A model generated the notes under the pieces. It saw only the letters and a list, made by a program, of their open reading frames with translations, was not told the origin of the DNA and made no database searches. 64,000 nt of DNA, taken from assembly GCF_004342175.1 (NCBI RefSeq), contig NZ_SMAO01000003.1, positions 186,001-250,000 of the forward strand, in the 5' to 3' direction. The position numbers and the translations under genes were made by a program. Position 1 is the stretch's first letter. Each line of letters begins with the position of its first letter. Positions 1 through 8,578 of the stretch are shown here, piece by piece. Source of the DNA: Thiobaca trueperi (GTDB lineage Bacteria > Pseudomonadota > Gammaproteobacteria > Chromatiales > Chromatiaceae).

Positions 1-867
1 GTCGCCGGACAGCACCGCCGTGTTGATGCCGTTACCCTGGAGATAGCCCCAGACGCGGTCGGCCTCGCGCTTGGTGTTGACGAAGACCATGATGCGCGCA
101 TCGGTCCAGCCGCGCACCAGACCCAGCAGCAGCGGGATCTTTTCGTCGTTGGAGGTCATATAGCAGACCTGGCGCACCCGATCTGCGGTAATCTTGTCGG
201 TCTCGATCTTGACCAGTTGCGGATGATTCATGTGCTCGTAGGCAAGTTCGGTCACGCGATACGAGAGCGTGGCCGAAAAGAGCAGACCGAGCCGTGCTTC
301 GGGTGGCGGCATGCGCCGCAGCAGAAAACGGATGTCCTTGATGAAACCGAGATCGAACATGCGGTCGGCTTCATCCAGCACGACCACTTCGATGGCCTGG
401 AGATCGAAGACCTTCTGCTTGAAATAATCGATCAGACGTCCGGGAGTGCCGATGAGGATGTCAATGCCGGCGGCCAGATCATCGCGCTGCTGCTGATAGC
501 CGGTGCCGCCATAAACCAGTCCTGTGCGCAGCCCGGTATGGCTTGCCAGCACCAGGGCGTCGCGATGGATCTGCACCGCCAGCTCGCGGGTGGGGGCGAG
601 GATCAGCACGCGCGGGCGGCAGATCTGGGATGGCGGCGGTGGCGGCTGGCTCAACAGTCGTTGCATCGCCACCAGCAGGAAGGCGGCTGTTTTACCCGTT
701 CCGGTCTGGGCCTGACCGGCGACATCGCGGCCGGCCAGCGCAAGCGGGAGCGTTTCGGCCTGGATCGGGGTGCAGCGGCTGAAGCCTGCGTCAGCGAGGC
801 CGGCCAGGATTCGCGGGTCGAGCGCAAAGCTGTCGAAGCGAATCTGGGTGAGATGTTTGTCTGTCAT
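1..867 (-). CDS. rhlB: ATP-dependent RNA helicase RhlB (3' part cut by window edge)
   Basis: DEAD-box RNA helicase, in the family that partners RNase E in the RNA degradosome. The 289 visible residues run from the ATG at 867 with no stop before base 1, so the C-terminal part lies outside the window. Visible motifs in order: a Q-motif region (FxxF...CTPIQ, about residues 11-36), Walker A AQTGTGKT (53-60), PTREL, GTPGR, the DEAD box [10 protein letters not shown] and the SAT motif. The opening residues [16 protein letters not shown] resemble E. coli RhlB closely. It is divergent from trxA and rho, the usual gammaproteobacterial rhlB-trxA-rho neighbourhood, which favours RhlB over other DEAD-box paralogues. 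No strong Shine-Dalgarno is visible before the ATG. Confidence 0.93.
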   Translation of the reverse strand, partial: MTDKHLTQIRFDSFALDPRILAGLADAGFSRCTPIQAETLPLALAGRDVAGQAQTGTGKTAAFLLVAMQRLLSQPPPPPSQICRPRVLILAPTRELAVQIHRDALVLASHTGLRTGLVYGGTGYQQQRDDLAAGIDILIGTPGRLIDYFKQKVFDLQAIEVVVLDEADRMFDLGFIKDIRFLLRRMPPPEARLGLLFSATLSYRVTELAYEHMNHPQLVKIETDKITADRVRQVCYMTSNDEKIPLLLGLVRGWTDARIMVFVNTKREADRVWGYLQGNGINTAVLSGD

Positions 868-1077
868 GGTGTTGAGTGTCGGGATTGACCAGCGTTTGGG
901 GTCGGGCCTCACAGACGGGCAAGGCTTGCAAATTATCTGCGCTTTGGATCAAATAGCATCTTAACCAAGGGCGCATGGCAACGCCAATTCGCCCGCTACT
1001 CTCCTCGCCGCCAATCCGCTCGACGGCCAGCCCTTCACTCCTTCCCCACGACGACAATAAAACAGGAGACGACTTCA

Positions 1078-1404
1078 GTGAGCGATCGCATCGTCCATGT
1101 GACCGATGACTCTTTTGAAGAAGATGTGTTGAAATCCGCCGAACCCGTGCTCGTCGATTACTGGGCCGACTGGTGCGGACCCTGCAAGATGATCGCGCCC
1201 GTGCTTGACGAGATCGCCGGAGACTATGCCGGTCGTCTCAAGGTCGCCAAGCTCAACATCGACGACAATCCCAACACGCCACCCCGTTACGGCATCCGTG
1301 GCATCCCGACGTTGATGCTGTTTCGCGCCGGGGAGGTCGAGGCCACCAAAGTGGGGGCCGTGTCCAAGTCGCAGTTGACGGCCTTCATCGACAGCAATCT
1401 CTGA
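1078..1404 (+). CDS. trxA: thioredoxin 1
   Basis: Cytoplasmic thioredoxin, the small disulfide reductase that supplies electrons to ribonucleotide reductase and other targets. The 108-residue product has the normal family length and carries the redox motif WCGPCK at about residues 31-36, with the cis-proline region GIRGIPT near residue 75. Translation starts at a GTG at 1078 behind a good AGGAG at 1064-1068. It lies between divergent rhlB and downstream rho, the classic order. The gap of about 180 bp to rho makes both a shared transcript and a separate rho promoter possible. Nothing is odd apart from the GTG start. Confidence 0.97.
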   Translation: MSDRIVHVTDDSFEEDVLKSAEPVLVDYWADWCGPCKMIAPVLDEIAGDYAGRLKVAKLNIDDNPNTPPRYGIRGIPTLMLFRAGEVEATKVGAVSKSQLTAFIDSNL

Positions 1405-1588
1405 TTGCCCGCGCACGCCAGACGCGACTCCGCTTCGAGGAGATCGCCTGACTTCAAGTCGACACGGGGCGCCTGTCCGGCGTCCTCTCTCCGGTAAGCT
1501 GCCGCCCCCAGACGCTTTCACCCGCAACGTCGATCCTGTATGGGGCGCTGCCTGCCAGCCATGACCTCTGTCCTAAACGAAAACCGTG

Positions 1589-2845
1589 ATGAATCTAACC
1601 GAACTGAAAAAGACGCCGGTACCTGATCTGGTCGCCCTCGCTCAAGCGATGGAGATCGAAGGCGTCGGGCGCTCCCGCAAACAGGATCTGATCTTTGCCA
1701 TTCTCAAGGCCCAGGCCAAGAAAGGCGAGGACATCTACGGCGATGGCGTGCTGGAGATCCTCTCGGACGGCTTCGGCTTTCTGCGCTCGGCGGATGCCTC
1801 CTATCTCGCCGGACCCGATGACATCTATGTCTCGCCGAGCCAGATCCGCCGTTTTGCGCTGCGTACCGGCGACACCATTTCCGGCAAGATTCGTCCGCCC
1901 AAGGACGGCGAGCGTTATTTCGCGCTGCTCAAGGTCGCCGACATCAACTTTGATCGGCCCGAGAACGCCAAGTCGAAGATCCTGTTCGAGAACTTCACCC
2001 CGCTCTTTGCCCAGAAGCGCCTGACGCTCGAAATCGGCAACGGCAGCACCGAAGACATCACAGCCCGCACCATCGATCTGGTCGCGCCCATCGGCAAGGG
2101 CCAGCGCGGACTCATCGTCTCGCCGCCCAAGGCCGGCAAGACCATGATGTTGCAGAACATCGCGCAGTCGATCGGACACAATCATCCCGACTGCTATCTG
2201 ATCGTGCTGCTGATCGACGAACGTCCGGAAGAAGTCACCGAAATGGCGCGCTCGGTGCGCGGCGAGGTGATTTCATCCACCTTCGACGAGCCGGCCACCC
2301 GCCATGTGCAGGTCGCCGAGATGGTCATCGAAAAGGCCAAGCGGCTGGTCGAGCACAAGCGTGACGTGGTCATCCTGCTCGACTCCATCACCCGTCTCGC
2401 CCGTGCCTACAACACCGTGGTGCCCTCCTCTGGCAAGGTACTGACCGGCGGTGTCGATGCCAACGCGCTGCAACGGCCCAAGCGGTTCTTCGGCGCCGCG
2501 CGCAATATCGAGGAAGGCGGCTCACTCACCATCCTGGCGACAGCCCTGGTCGATACCGGCTCGCGCATGGACGATGTCATCTACGAAGAATTCAAGGGCA
2601 CCGGCAACATGGAGATCCACATGGATCGCCGCATCGCCGAACGCCGCATCTTCCCCGCCATCAACATCAACCGTTCCGGCACCCGCCGCGAGGAACTGCT
2701 GATGGGGCAGGCCGAATTGCAGAAGATGTGGATCCTGCGCAAGATCCTGCATCCCATGGACGAACTGGCCGCGATGGAATTCCTCCACGACAAGCTCAAG
2801 GCCACCAAGACCAACGACGAGTTTTTCTCCTCGATGAAGGGTTGA
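1589..2845 (+). CDS. rho: transcription termination factor Rho
   Basis: Hexameric RNA-dependent ATPase that terminates transcription. The 418 residues align from end to end with E. coli Rho: N-terminal helical domain ([11 protein letters not shown]), the cold-shock-like RNA-binding domain with GFGFLRS near residues 61-67, Walker A PPKAGKT and the Walker B-containing [14 protein letters not shown] segment, and Q-/R-loop residues near [27 protein letters not shown] chose the ATG at 1589, giving MNLTEL as in known Rho proteins, rather than the in-frame GTG three bases earlier. The gene converges on murI, with a 10-bp GC-rich hairpin just past the stop. Confidence 0.98.
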   Translation: MNLTELKKTPVPDLVALAQAMEIEGVGRSRKQDLIFAILKAQAKKGEDIYGDGVLEILSDGFGFLRSADASYLAGPDDIYVSPSQIRRFALRTGDTISGKIRPPKDGERYFALLKVADINFDRPENAKSKILFENFTPLFAQKRLTLEIGNGSTEDITARTIDLVAPIGKGQRGLIVSPPKAGKTMMLQNIAQSIGHNHPDCYLIVLLIDERPEEVTEMARSVRGEVISSTFDEPATRHVQVAEMVIEKAKRLVEHKRDVVILLDSITRLARAYNTVVPSSGKVLTGGVDANALQRPKRFFGAARNIEEGGSLTILATALVDTGSRMDDVIYEEFKGTGNMEIHMDRRIAERRIFPAININRSGTRREELLMGQAELQKMWILRKILHPMDELAAMEFLHDKLKATKTNDEFFSSMKG

Positions 2846-2857
2846 CGCCCTGGTCCG

Positions 2858-2882
2858 GTCGGATACGCGCGGCGTATCCGAC
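2858..2882. terminator. hairpin between convergent rho and murI
   Basis: Perfect 10-bp stem GTCGGATACG / CGTATCCGAC with a 5-nt loop, 13 bp past the rho stop codon. No T-run follows on either strand, so this is a stem-loop 3' end or RNA-stability structure rather than a textbook intrinsic terminator. Confidence 0.5.
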
Positions 2883-2950
2883 ACCGGCCGGACGACCCGC
2901 AGCGGTTTGCCGTCAGCAAGGCACCGGGCTGTGATCCGGCCGGGTGTGGC

Positions 2951-3799
2951 TTATATCCACTTCAGCATCAACCCAGGGCAGGCCAGGTCTGCCTCGGCAT
3001 GCCCTGCCTCCGGCGTCAGGCGTTCCAGTGTGACAGCGGTCTGCCAGAGCCGGGAGAAAAGCGGTTGCGCAGATGGACTGCCGCTGGTCCAGAATCGCTC
3101 GCGCCCGGCTCGTTCCGCTGGTGCGAGCAGACCGGATTCGGTCAGACGCCGCCGCACCTGACGGGCGACCGCTGCGCCCGAGTCGAGCACCACGACCTGC
3201 GGGCCGGCCAGTTCCTGGATCAGTGGCGTCAGGTGCGGATAGTGGGTGCAGCCCAGCACCAGGGTATCCGCCCCGTGCGCCAGCAGTGGCGCGAGATAGC
3301 CAGCCAGCAGGGCGCGGGTTGGCGCGCCATCCAGATCGCCCGCTTCGACCTGTTCCACCAGTCCGGGACAGGGCTGGGTCAGGATCTCGGCATGCTGAGC
3401 AAGACGCCTGAGCAGGTCTGAGAAATTGTGGCTGGCGACGGTCTGGCGGGTCGCGAGCACGCCCACCACCCCGGAGCGGGTCTGCTCCACCGCCGGCTTG
3501 ATCGCCGGCTCCATGGCGATGATGGGCACTGGGTAGCGGCTACGCAGCAGAGGGGCCGCCGCGCCGGTCGCGGTATTGCAGGCCATCACCAGTGTTTTGG
3601 CGCCCTGCGCGAGCAGGAATTCGGTGATGGCGATGGCGCGCGATTCGATGAAGGCCGGCGGTTTGTCGCCATAGGGCGCATGACCGGAATCCGCGACATA
3701 AAGCAGGTCTTCATGGGGCAATTCGCGACGGATCTCGCGCAGGACGGTGAGTCCGCCGACGCCGGAATCAAAGACGCCGATGGGTTGCTTGGCAGGCAT
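2951..3799 (-). CDS. murI: glutamate racemase
   Basis: Converts L-glutamate to D-glutamate for peptidoglycan. The 282-residue product starts MPAKQPIGVFDSGVGGLTVLREI; the FDSGVGGL box and both catalytic cysteine contexts are present: VMACNTATGAA (first Cys) and LVLGCTHYPHL (second Cys). The VADSGHAPYGDK segment is also typical. Length matches the family. The gene converges on rho. Immediately upstream (3844-3897) lies a 54-bp palindromic member of the TTAA repeat family, so its promoter must overlap or lie beyond that element. Confidence 0.96.
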   Translation of the reverse strand: MPAKQPIGVFDSGVGGLTVLREIRRELPHEDLLYVADSGHAPYGDKPPAFIESRAIAITEFLLAQGAKTLVMACNTATGAAAPLLRSRYPVPIIAMEPAIKPAVEQTRSGVVGVLATRQTVASHNFSDLLRRLAQHAEILTQPCPGLVEQVEAGDLDGAPTRALLAGYLAPLLAHGADTLVLGCTHYPHLTPLIQELAGPQVVVLDSGAAVARQVRRRLTESGLLAPAERAGRERFWTSGSPSAQPLFSRLWQTAVTLERLTPEAGHAEADLACPGLMLKWI

Positions 3800-3843
3800 G
3801 GGACGCTCGTGGTCAAAACAGGCTGGTCAAACCCGCATGACGG

Positions 3844-3897
3844 TTAAACTGCGTCCGGCATCCTCTCAACGGTGGTATCGGAGCGGACGCAGTTTAA
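3844..3897. repeat. 54-bp mini-palindrome of the TTAA repeat family
   Basis: Bounded by a perfect 14-bp inverted repeat, TTAAACTGCGTCCG ... CGGACGCAGTTTAA, with 26 bp between the arms. The ends resemble the ACCGCGTC / GACGCGGT ends of the larger elements at 3991, 10951 and 21968, with one shared change (CTGCG for CCGCG) on both arms, which implies compensated evolution or insertion of a variant. It lies about 45 bp upstream of the murI start codon. Confidence 0.75.
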
Positions 3898-3990
3898 GTG
3901 GTCGGGTCTGTTGCCTCTATCCTGATGGTCTTTTCCCGCCAAGACAATAGGGACGTGGGTTGATCTGAGCCGGGATTGATCCTGAGTTCG

Positions 3991-4183
3991 TTAAACCGCG
4001 TCCAGAGCGATATGCGTCATTTTCAGTTTGTATTCGGCTTTGGAGAGGCCACCGACCTCAGTGGCGACGCGGTTTAAATTTTATATTTTTTAATATCTTA
4101 ATCCGCGCCCGCTCGAACGGTTGTCGATTTTGCCAAGGCCGACTCAATCCTCAACGATCACATGCCGCACCGGGCGCGGTTTA
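3991..4183. repeat. two-arm TTAA repeat element (reverse orientation copy)
   Basis: Left arm 3991-4077 starts TTAAACCGCGTCCAGAGCGA and ends GACGCGGTTTAA. An AT-rich linker follows (4078-4097, ending TTTTTTAATATC). The right arm, about 4098-4183, ends CACCGGGCGCGGTTTA. The arms and linker match the reverse complement of the element at 10951-11144, so this copy is inverted relative to it. The right end lies 5 bp past the hcp stop codon. There is no open reading frame inside; the element is non-coding and non-autonomous. Confidence 0.85.
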
Positions 4184-4188
4184 GCGCA

Positions 4189-5487
4189 TCAAGCTGCCTG
4201 ACTCCCCATCGCCACCCGCAGATCGGCCTCGGCGTCGTTGCCGGTCAGGCGCAGATCGAACCGCTCCTGGAGGATCGCGAAGACGTTGGGCGTGACGAAG
4301 GCCGGCGGATTGGGACCGAGGGTGATGCCCTTGACGCCGAGACTCAGCAGGGTCAGGAAGACGGCGACCGCCTTCTGCTCGAACCAACTGATCACTAAGG
4401 TCAGCGGCAGATCGTTGACCCCACAGTTGAACGCCTTGGCCAGCGCGACCGCAACCGCAATGGCGCCATAGGCATCATTGCACTGCCCCATGTCCATCAG
4501 ACGCGGCAGACCCAGATGCTGGCCGTAGTCATGATCGCGGATGCGGAACTTGCCGCAGCCGAGGGTGAGGATGAATGAATCGCTCGGCGTGGCCTGCGCA
4601 TAGTCGCTGAAATAATTGCGACCCTGTTCCGCGCCGTCGCAGCCGCCGATGACGAAGAAACGGCTGATCTGGCCGGCCTTGACCGCATCGATGATGGTTG
4701 GCGCGGCGTCCAGCAGTACGGTGCGATGGAAGCCGACGGTGGATTCGCCGCTGATCTGCTCCTCGCAGGGATCGCAGCGACGCGCCTCGGCGATGACGGC
4801 GGAGAAGTCTTCATCCAGCCGCTGACCATTCGGCACCGCCGTGGCGCGCATGGTGAACAGCCGGCCCTTGTAGCTTTCGGGCGGAATCAGCACGCAGTTG
4901 GTCGTGCCCACGACCGGGCCGGGGAAGGCGGCGAATTCCTTCTTCTGCTTCTGCCAGGCGCCGCCATAGTGACCGGCGAGATTCGGATGCTCGCGCAGCC
5001 TGGGATACATGTGCGCCGGCAGCATCTCGCCGTGGGTGTAGACCTTGATGTCCGTCCCTTCGACCTGCTGGAGCAGGTTCCAGAGGTCGAGCAGATCATG
5101 TCCGGTGACCAGGATCCCCGGTCCCGCCTGCGTGCCTTCCTTGACCTGGGTCGGGGAGGGCTTGCCGAAGGTCTCGACATGCCCCTCGTCGAGCAGCTCC
5201 ATGACCCGCAGATTCATCTCGCCGCATTGGAGACAGAGCGCCAGCAGGCTCTCCAGATCGAAGTTGACGTTGGTCATGGTCGCGAACAGCGCCTCTTCGA
5301 TGAAGGCCGACACCTGTTCATCATGTTTGCCCAATCGGCGCGCATGATGGGCATAGGCCGCCATGCCCTTGAGCCCGTAGAGCAGGGTTTCCTGGAGCGA
5401 CTGGACATCGGCATCCTTGCCGCAGACGCCGGGGGAATTGACGCAGGCGGTCTGGCGGAAGGTCTGTTCACACTGGTTGCAATGCAT
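4189..5487 (-). CDS. hcp: hybrid-cluster protein (hydroxylamine reductase), short form
   Basis: Hybrid Fe-S-O cluster protein of the Hcp/prismane family, linked to reduction of hydroxylamine and nitric oxide during nitrosative stress. The N-terminus MHCNQCEQTFRQTACVNSPGVCGKD carries four cysteines (CX2C-X8-CX6-C) for the cubane cluster. Hybrid-cluster ligand contexts follow in order: TGHDLLDLW, THGEMLPAH, TTNCVL, GGCDGAE (persulfide cysteine), LTLGCGKFR and MGQCNDAYGAI. At 432 residues it is about 110-120 residues shorter than E. coli Hcp, as in the short class that lacks one helical block. An FNR-like box lies about 106 bp upstream. No hcr reductase gene is adjacent. Confidence 0.92.
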   Translation of the reverse strand: MHCNQCEQTFRQTACVNSPGVCGKDADVQSLQETLLYGLKGMAAYAHHARRLGKHDEQVSAFIEEALFATMTNVNFDLESLLALCLQCGEMNLRVMELLDEGHVETFGKPSPTQVKEGTQAGPGILVTGHDLLDLWNLLQQVEGTDIKVYTHGEMLPAHMYPRLREHPNLAGHYGGAWQKQKKEFAAFPGPVVGTTNCVLIPPESYKGRLFTMRATAVPNGQRLDEDFSAVIAEARRCDPCEEQISGESTVGFHRTVLLDAAPTIIDAVKAGQISRFFVIGGCDGAEQGRNYFSDYAQATPSDSFILTLGCGKFRIRDHDYGQHLGLPRLMDMGQCNDAYGAIAVAVALAKAFNCGVNDLPLTLVISWFEQKAVAVFLTLLSLGVKGITLGPNPPAFVTPNVFAILQERFDLRLTGNDAEADLRVAMGSQAA

Positions 5488-5592
5488 GGTGGCCTCGAAA
5501 GCTGGAAAAGGGGTCAGGGTGCGCGGGGTTTGCCGGGTTCATGAACGGTCTCGCGTCGAGAGCAAGTGTCGAGAAACCGGCGCGGCGCGGCC

Positions 5593-5606
5593 TTGATCAA
5601 GGTCAA
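5593..5606. promoter_or_regulatory. FNR/CRP-family-like box upstream of hcp
   Basis: TTGAT-CAAG-GTCAA matches the FNR consensus TTGAT-N4-ATCAA at 9 of 10 positions. It lies 106 bp upstream of the hcp start codon and on the other side faces the 5712 lipoprotein gene. In other bacteria hcp is often induced by FNR-family regulators, so assignment to hcp is a reasonable inference. Confidence 0.55.
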
Positions 5607-5711
5607 GGCACGCGACTGATGGCACTTGGGATGCCTGACGCTGCCCGCATTTGTTAATCTAAGACGCCAGTCGGCGTCAGCCCGGAACCATCTGTTTGAG
5701 GAATCATTCGC

Positions 5712-5951
5712 ATGAAAATCATTGTCATCTCGACCATCCTGCTGTCAGCCATGGCCGTTTCTGCCTGTGGCACCACCACCACCTCGCGTACCGGTAGCGG
5801 CGCGGCCATCGGCGCTGCAAGCGGTGCGGCGATCGGCTCCATGAGTGGCAACGCGGGCAAGGGTGCGCTCATCGGTGCTGGCGTGGGCGCGCTGGGCGGC
5901 TATGTCCACGATCAGAACGAGAAAAAGAAAGAGCAGCAGTACTACTGGTAA
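5712..5951 (+). CDS. small glycine-zipper lipoprotein
   Basis: A 79-residue protein of unknown function. It has a signal peptide with a lipobox-like end (SAMAVSACG, Cys at about residue 19), then a Gly/Ala-rich zipper with small-residue repeats (GAAIGAASGAAIGSMSGNAGKGALIGAGVGALGGY), and a charged tail NEKKKEQQYYW. This pattern fits outer-membrane glycine-zipper lipoproteins of the SlyB/YMGG type. It is preceded by GAGGAATC and followed by a GC hairpin, so it is probably monocistronic. The function is not known; localisation in the outer membrane or periplasm is an inference from the lipobox. Confidence 0.8.
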   Translation: MKIIVISTILLSAMAVSACGTTTTSRTGSGAAIGAASGAAIGSMSGNAGKGALIGAGVGALGGYVHDQNEKKKEQQYYW

Positions 5952-5963
5952 GCAGAATGCCCG

Positions 5964-5984
5964 ACCCGCCGCCAGACGGCGGGT
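5964..5984. terminator. hairpin after lipoprotein gene
   Basis: Perfect 8-bp stem ACCCGCCG / CGGCGGGT with loop CCAGA, 13 bp past the stop codon at 5951, followed by only two Ts. A probable 3' end structure for the lipoprotein mRNA. Confidence 0.5.
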
Positions 5985-6040
5985 TCCATCGCTCCACCCC
6001 TGATCGAATCCCAATCAACTGATACGAGACAGACTGACCC

Positions 6041-6355
6041 ATGTCGGAATTCATCAACGTCACCGTGACCAAAGCCGCCAATGTTTATTTCGACGGTCTG
6101 GTGACCAGTCGCACCCTGACCTTCCCGGACGGCAGCCGCAAGACACTCGGGATCATGCAGCCCGGCGAATTCGAGTTCGGCACCGGCGCGGCGGAGATCA
6201 TGGAGATCCTGAGCGGCGAACTGGATGTGCAGCTCCCCGGCGAGGAGCAATGGCGCCCGATCCAGGGCGGTGAGTCGTTCGAGGTGCCCGCCAATGCCCG
6301 CTTCAGCGTCCGGGTGCATTCATTGACGGATTACTGCTGCGCGTTTCTGGATTAG
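6041..6355 (+). CDS. ppnP: pyrimidine/purine nucleoside phosphorylase (PpnP/YaiE family)
   Basis: A 104-residue single-domain cupin of the PpnP (formerly DUF1255/UPF0345) family, which phosphorolyses nucleosides to the base and ribose-1-phosphate. Family features visible are the SRTLTFPDGSRKTLGIMQPGEFEFGT segment, ISG/LSGELDVQLPG and ESFEVPANARFSVRV, matching E. coli PpnP (GVMVEGEYTFST, ISGALNVLLP, SVFNVPGHSEFHLQV). Length fits. The gene stands alone between the lipoprotein and a non-coding repeat at 6401. Enzyme activity is inferred from the family. Confidence 0.88.
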   Translation: MSEFINVTVTKAANVYFDGLVTSRTLTFPDGSRKTLGIMQPGEFEFGTGAAEIMEILSGELDVQLPGEEQWRPIQGGESFEVPANARFSVRVHSLTDYCCAFLD

Positions 6356-6400
6356 GCGATTTCCAGGACCGTTTCCACCCGCCTGAAAGACCGTCAATTG

Positions 6401-6491
6401 GACAGGATTGACAGGATGAATCAAGATTAACAGGAATCAAAACAAGGCATTAAATATCTTGTTAATCCTGAGAAATCCTGTTAATCCTGTC
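6401..6491. repeat. GACAGGATT repeat-family element, copy A
   Basis: Left arm GACAGGATTGACAGGAT and right arm AATCCTGTTAATCCTGTC form an imperfect inverted repeat about 90 bp long. The interior has further half-units (AGATTAACAGGAATC, TTGTTAATCCTG). Related copies are at 57671-57769 and, interrupted, at 10944-11205. It lies in the ppnP / antiporter intergenic space and probably forms a long RNA hairpin after ppnP. Confidence 0.75.
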
Positions 6492-6556
6492 TATTCAGAC
6501 CCGGATTGCTGGTGTCAGTCTGTTTAGAAATCGCCTGATTCCGCCGTCGCCCCCGT

Positions 6557-8281
6557 ATGGAACTCACCAATCAAATCATCCTGATCGCCTCGTTCGTGCT
6601 GCTGGTCAGCGTGCTGGCCGGCGTGCTGACGAGCCGGGTCGGGGCGCCGCTGCTGCTGGTGTTCCTCTTCATCGGCATGCTGCTCGGCGAAGACGGTCCC
6701 GGCGGGATCGCCTTCGACAATGTGCAGGAGGCGCATCTGATCGGCAGTCTGGCGCTGGCCATCATCCTCTTCGATGGCGGACTGGCGACGCCCTATCGCA
6801 ATTTCCGCGTCGGGCTCAAACCCGCACTCGGACTGGCGACCCTCGGCGTGCTCCTGACTGCCGGGATCACCGGCGGCTTTGCCGCCTGGTGGCTGGGTTT
6901 GCATTGGATGGAGGGACTCCTGCTCGGCGCCATCGTGGGTTCGACCGACGCCGCAGCGGTCTTTTCGCTCCTGCGCTCAAATGGATTGGAATTGAAACAG
7001 CGGGTGGGCGCGACCCTGGAGATCGAGTCCGGCAGCAACGATCCCATGGCGGTCTTTCTGACCATCGTCCTGATCGAACTCATCCAGAGCGATCAGGGCA
7101 ATCCGGGGCTGGTGCTGCTGATCGAGTTCTTCCGGCAGATGGGCCTGGGCGCCCTGTTCGGTCTTGCCGGCGGTTTTGGCGTGGTCTGGCTCATCAATCG
7201 TCTGGAGATGATGCCCGGACTCTATCCGCTGGCGGTCCTGGCGGGCGGACTGAGCATCTTCGGCGTGACCGCTGTGCTTGATGGCAGCGGTTTTCTGGCC
7301 ATCTATCTGGCCGGACTGGTGATCGGCAACCGTCCGCTCCAGTTTCGCCTTGACATCAAGCGTTTCCACGATGGCATCTCCAATCTGGCGCAGATCGGCA
7401 TGTTTCTGATGCTGGGGCTGCTGGTCACGCCGCTCGAACTGCTGCCGGTGGGACTGGATGCGCTGCTGTTTGCGCTGGTCCTGATCCTGGTGGCGCGTCC
7501 GCTGGCGGTTGGACTCTGCCTGCTGCCGTTCCGCTTTCCCTGGCGCGAACAGGTCTTCATCGGCTGGGTGGGGCTGCGCGGTGCGGTGCCCATCATCCTG
7601 GCGCTGTTCCCGCTGCTGGCGGGGCTGCCTCAGGCCCAGATGTATTTCAACATCGTGTTCTTCGTGGTGCTGCTGTCGCTCCTGATCCAGGGCTGGACAC
7701 TGGCCCCGCTGGCGCGCTGGCTGCGACTGGAGGTGCCGCCGACCACGCATGTGGTGCAGCGGGTGGAACTGGACATCCCCGGTCAGCAGGAGCTGGAACT
7801 GGTCGGCTATCGTCTGGCTGACAATGCGCCGGTGGTGATCGAAAAACGGGCGGCATTAACGCTTCCCAGGGGCGCGCGGGTGGTGGCCGTCCTGCGCGAC
7901 AGACATCTGCTGGAGAGCATCGACCCCTTGGATCCGCGTCCGGGCGATTATCTCTATCTGATGGCGGACCCGCGCGACCTGCCGGAACTCGACCGTCTGT
8001 TCGTCGCGAGCCCGGTCCCCGAACGTCTGTCCGATCTCGCCTTTTTTGGCGAATTCGTTCTCAATGGCGAGGCCCGCGTGAGCGACCTGTGCGCCGCCTA
8101 TGGACTCAAGCTGCCGGTTGCTGACCGCGACATCACGCTCGATGCACTCATCCGCCGCAGCCTTAATGCCCATCCGGTCGTGGGTGATCGGCTGCATGTC
8201 GGTCAGGTGGAACTGGTGGTGCGGCAGGTGCAGGATGATCGGGCTGTCAAAGTGGGGCTGAAACTGCCCCATGGAGCCTGA
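6557..8281 (+). CDS. nhaP2: K+/H+ (cation/proton) antiporter, NhaP2/CvrA type
   Basis: Inner-membrane CPA1-family cation/proton antiporter. The 574 residues match the roughly 578-residue NhaP2 (CvrA/YcgO) family. There are about 12 hydrophobic segments over residues 1-390, with the transport-core motifs FDGGLATPYRNF, GAIVGSTDAAAVFSLL and ESGSNDPMAVF (the ND motif of CPA1 exchangers) and GLRGAVPIILALFPLLAG. A cytoplasmic C-terminal part follows with a TrkA-C-like domain (ELELVGYRLADNAPVVIEK...) and a CorC/HlyC-like end. The gene stands alone. K+ specificity is taken from the characterised family members and is not visible in sequence. Confidence 0.85.
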   Translation: MELTNQIILIASFVLLVSVLAGVLTSRVGAPLLLVFLFIGMLLGEDGPGGIAFDNVQEAHLIGSLALAIILFDGGLATPYRNFRVGLKPALGLATLGVLLTAGITGGFAAWWLGLHWMEGLLLGAIVGSTDAAAVFSLLRSNGLELKQRVGATLEIESGSNDPMAVFLTIVLIELIQSDQGNPGLVLLIEFFRQMGLGALFGLAGGFGVVWLINRLEMMPGLYPLAVLAGGLSIFGVTAVLDGSGFLAIYLAGLVIGNRPLQFRLDIKRFHDGISNLAQIGMFLMLGLLVTPLELLPVGLDALLFALVLILVARPLAVGLCLLPFRFPWREQVFIGWVGLRGAVPIILALFPLLAGLPQAQMYFNIVFFVVLLSLLIQGWTLAPLARWLRLEVPPTTHVVQRVELDIPGQQELELVGYRLADNAPVVIEKRAALTLPRGARVVAVLRDRHLLESIDPLDPRPGDYLYLMADPRDLPELDRLFVASPVPERLSDLAFFGEFVLNGEARVSDLCAAYGLKLPVADRDITLDALIRRSLNAHPVVGDRLHVGQVELVVRQVQDDRAVKVGLKLPHGA

Positions 8282-8578
8282 ACGGCGTCCGTCCGTAAAC
8301 GAGATGGCCTGAGCGGCCCGAACGATGTGCTGGAAGTGTGCCGCCAGGAGGTGACGGAGGGACAGCCATTGACCACTCCTGAAAACAAGATAAGCTGATT
8401 TCTGAATCGATCAGACTCAGCATCTTGTGCTTCAGCCTGGATATCTCCGTCAAACGCCCTAAATTTCCCGACCCTGTTGCCGCCTGTTCGAGCCGCAAAA
8501 CCCACTCATTTCATCTGTTCATCTGTCGCCGTCCGTTCAGGCGATGGATCAATCCAACGACTATCGAGGACAGCCAGC

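Noticed and set aside
217..888. A 223-codon plus-strand frame at the left edge
   Set aside because: It lies antisense to rhlB, whose DEAD-box motifs are clear on the minus strand.
8282..8578. NrdR box upstream of nrdB
   Set aside because: No sequence close to ACACWATATATWGTGT was found in the 297 bp.
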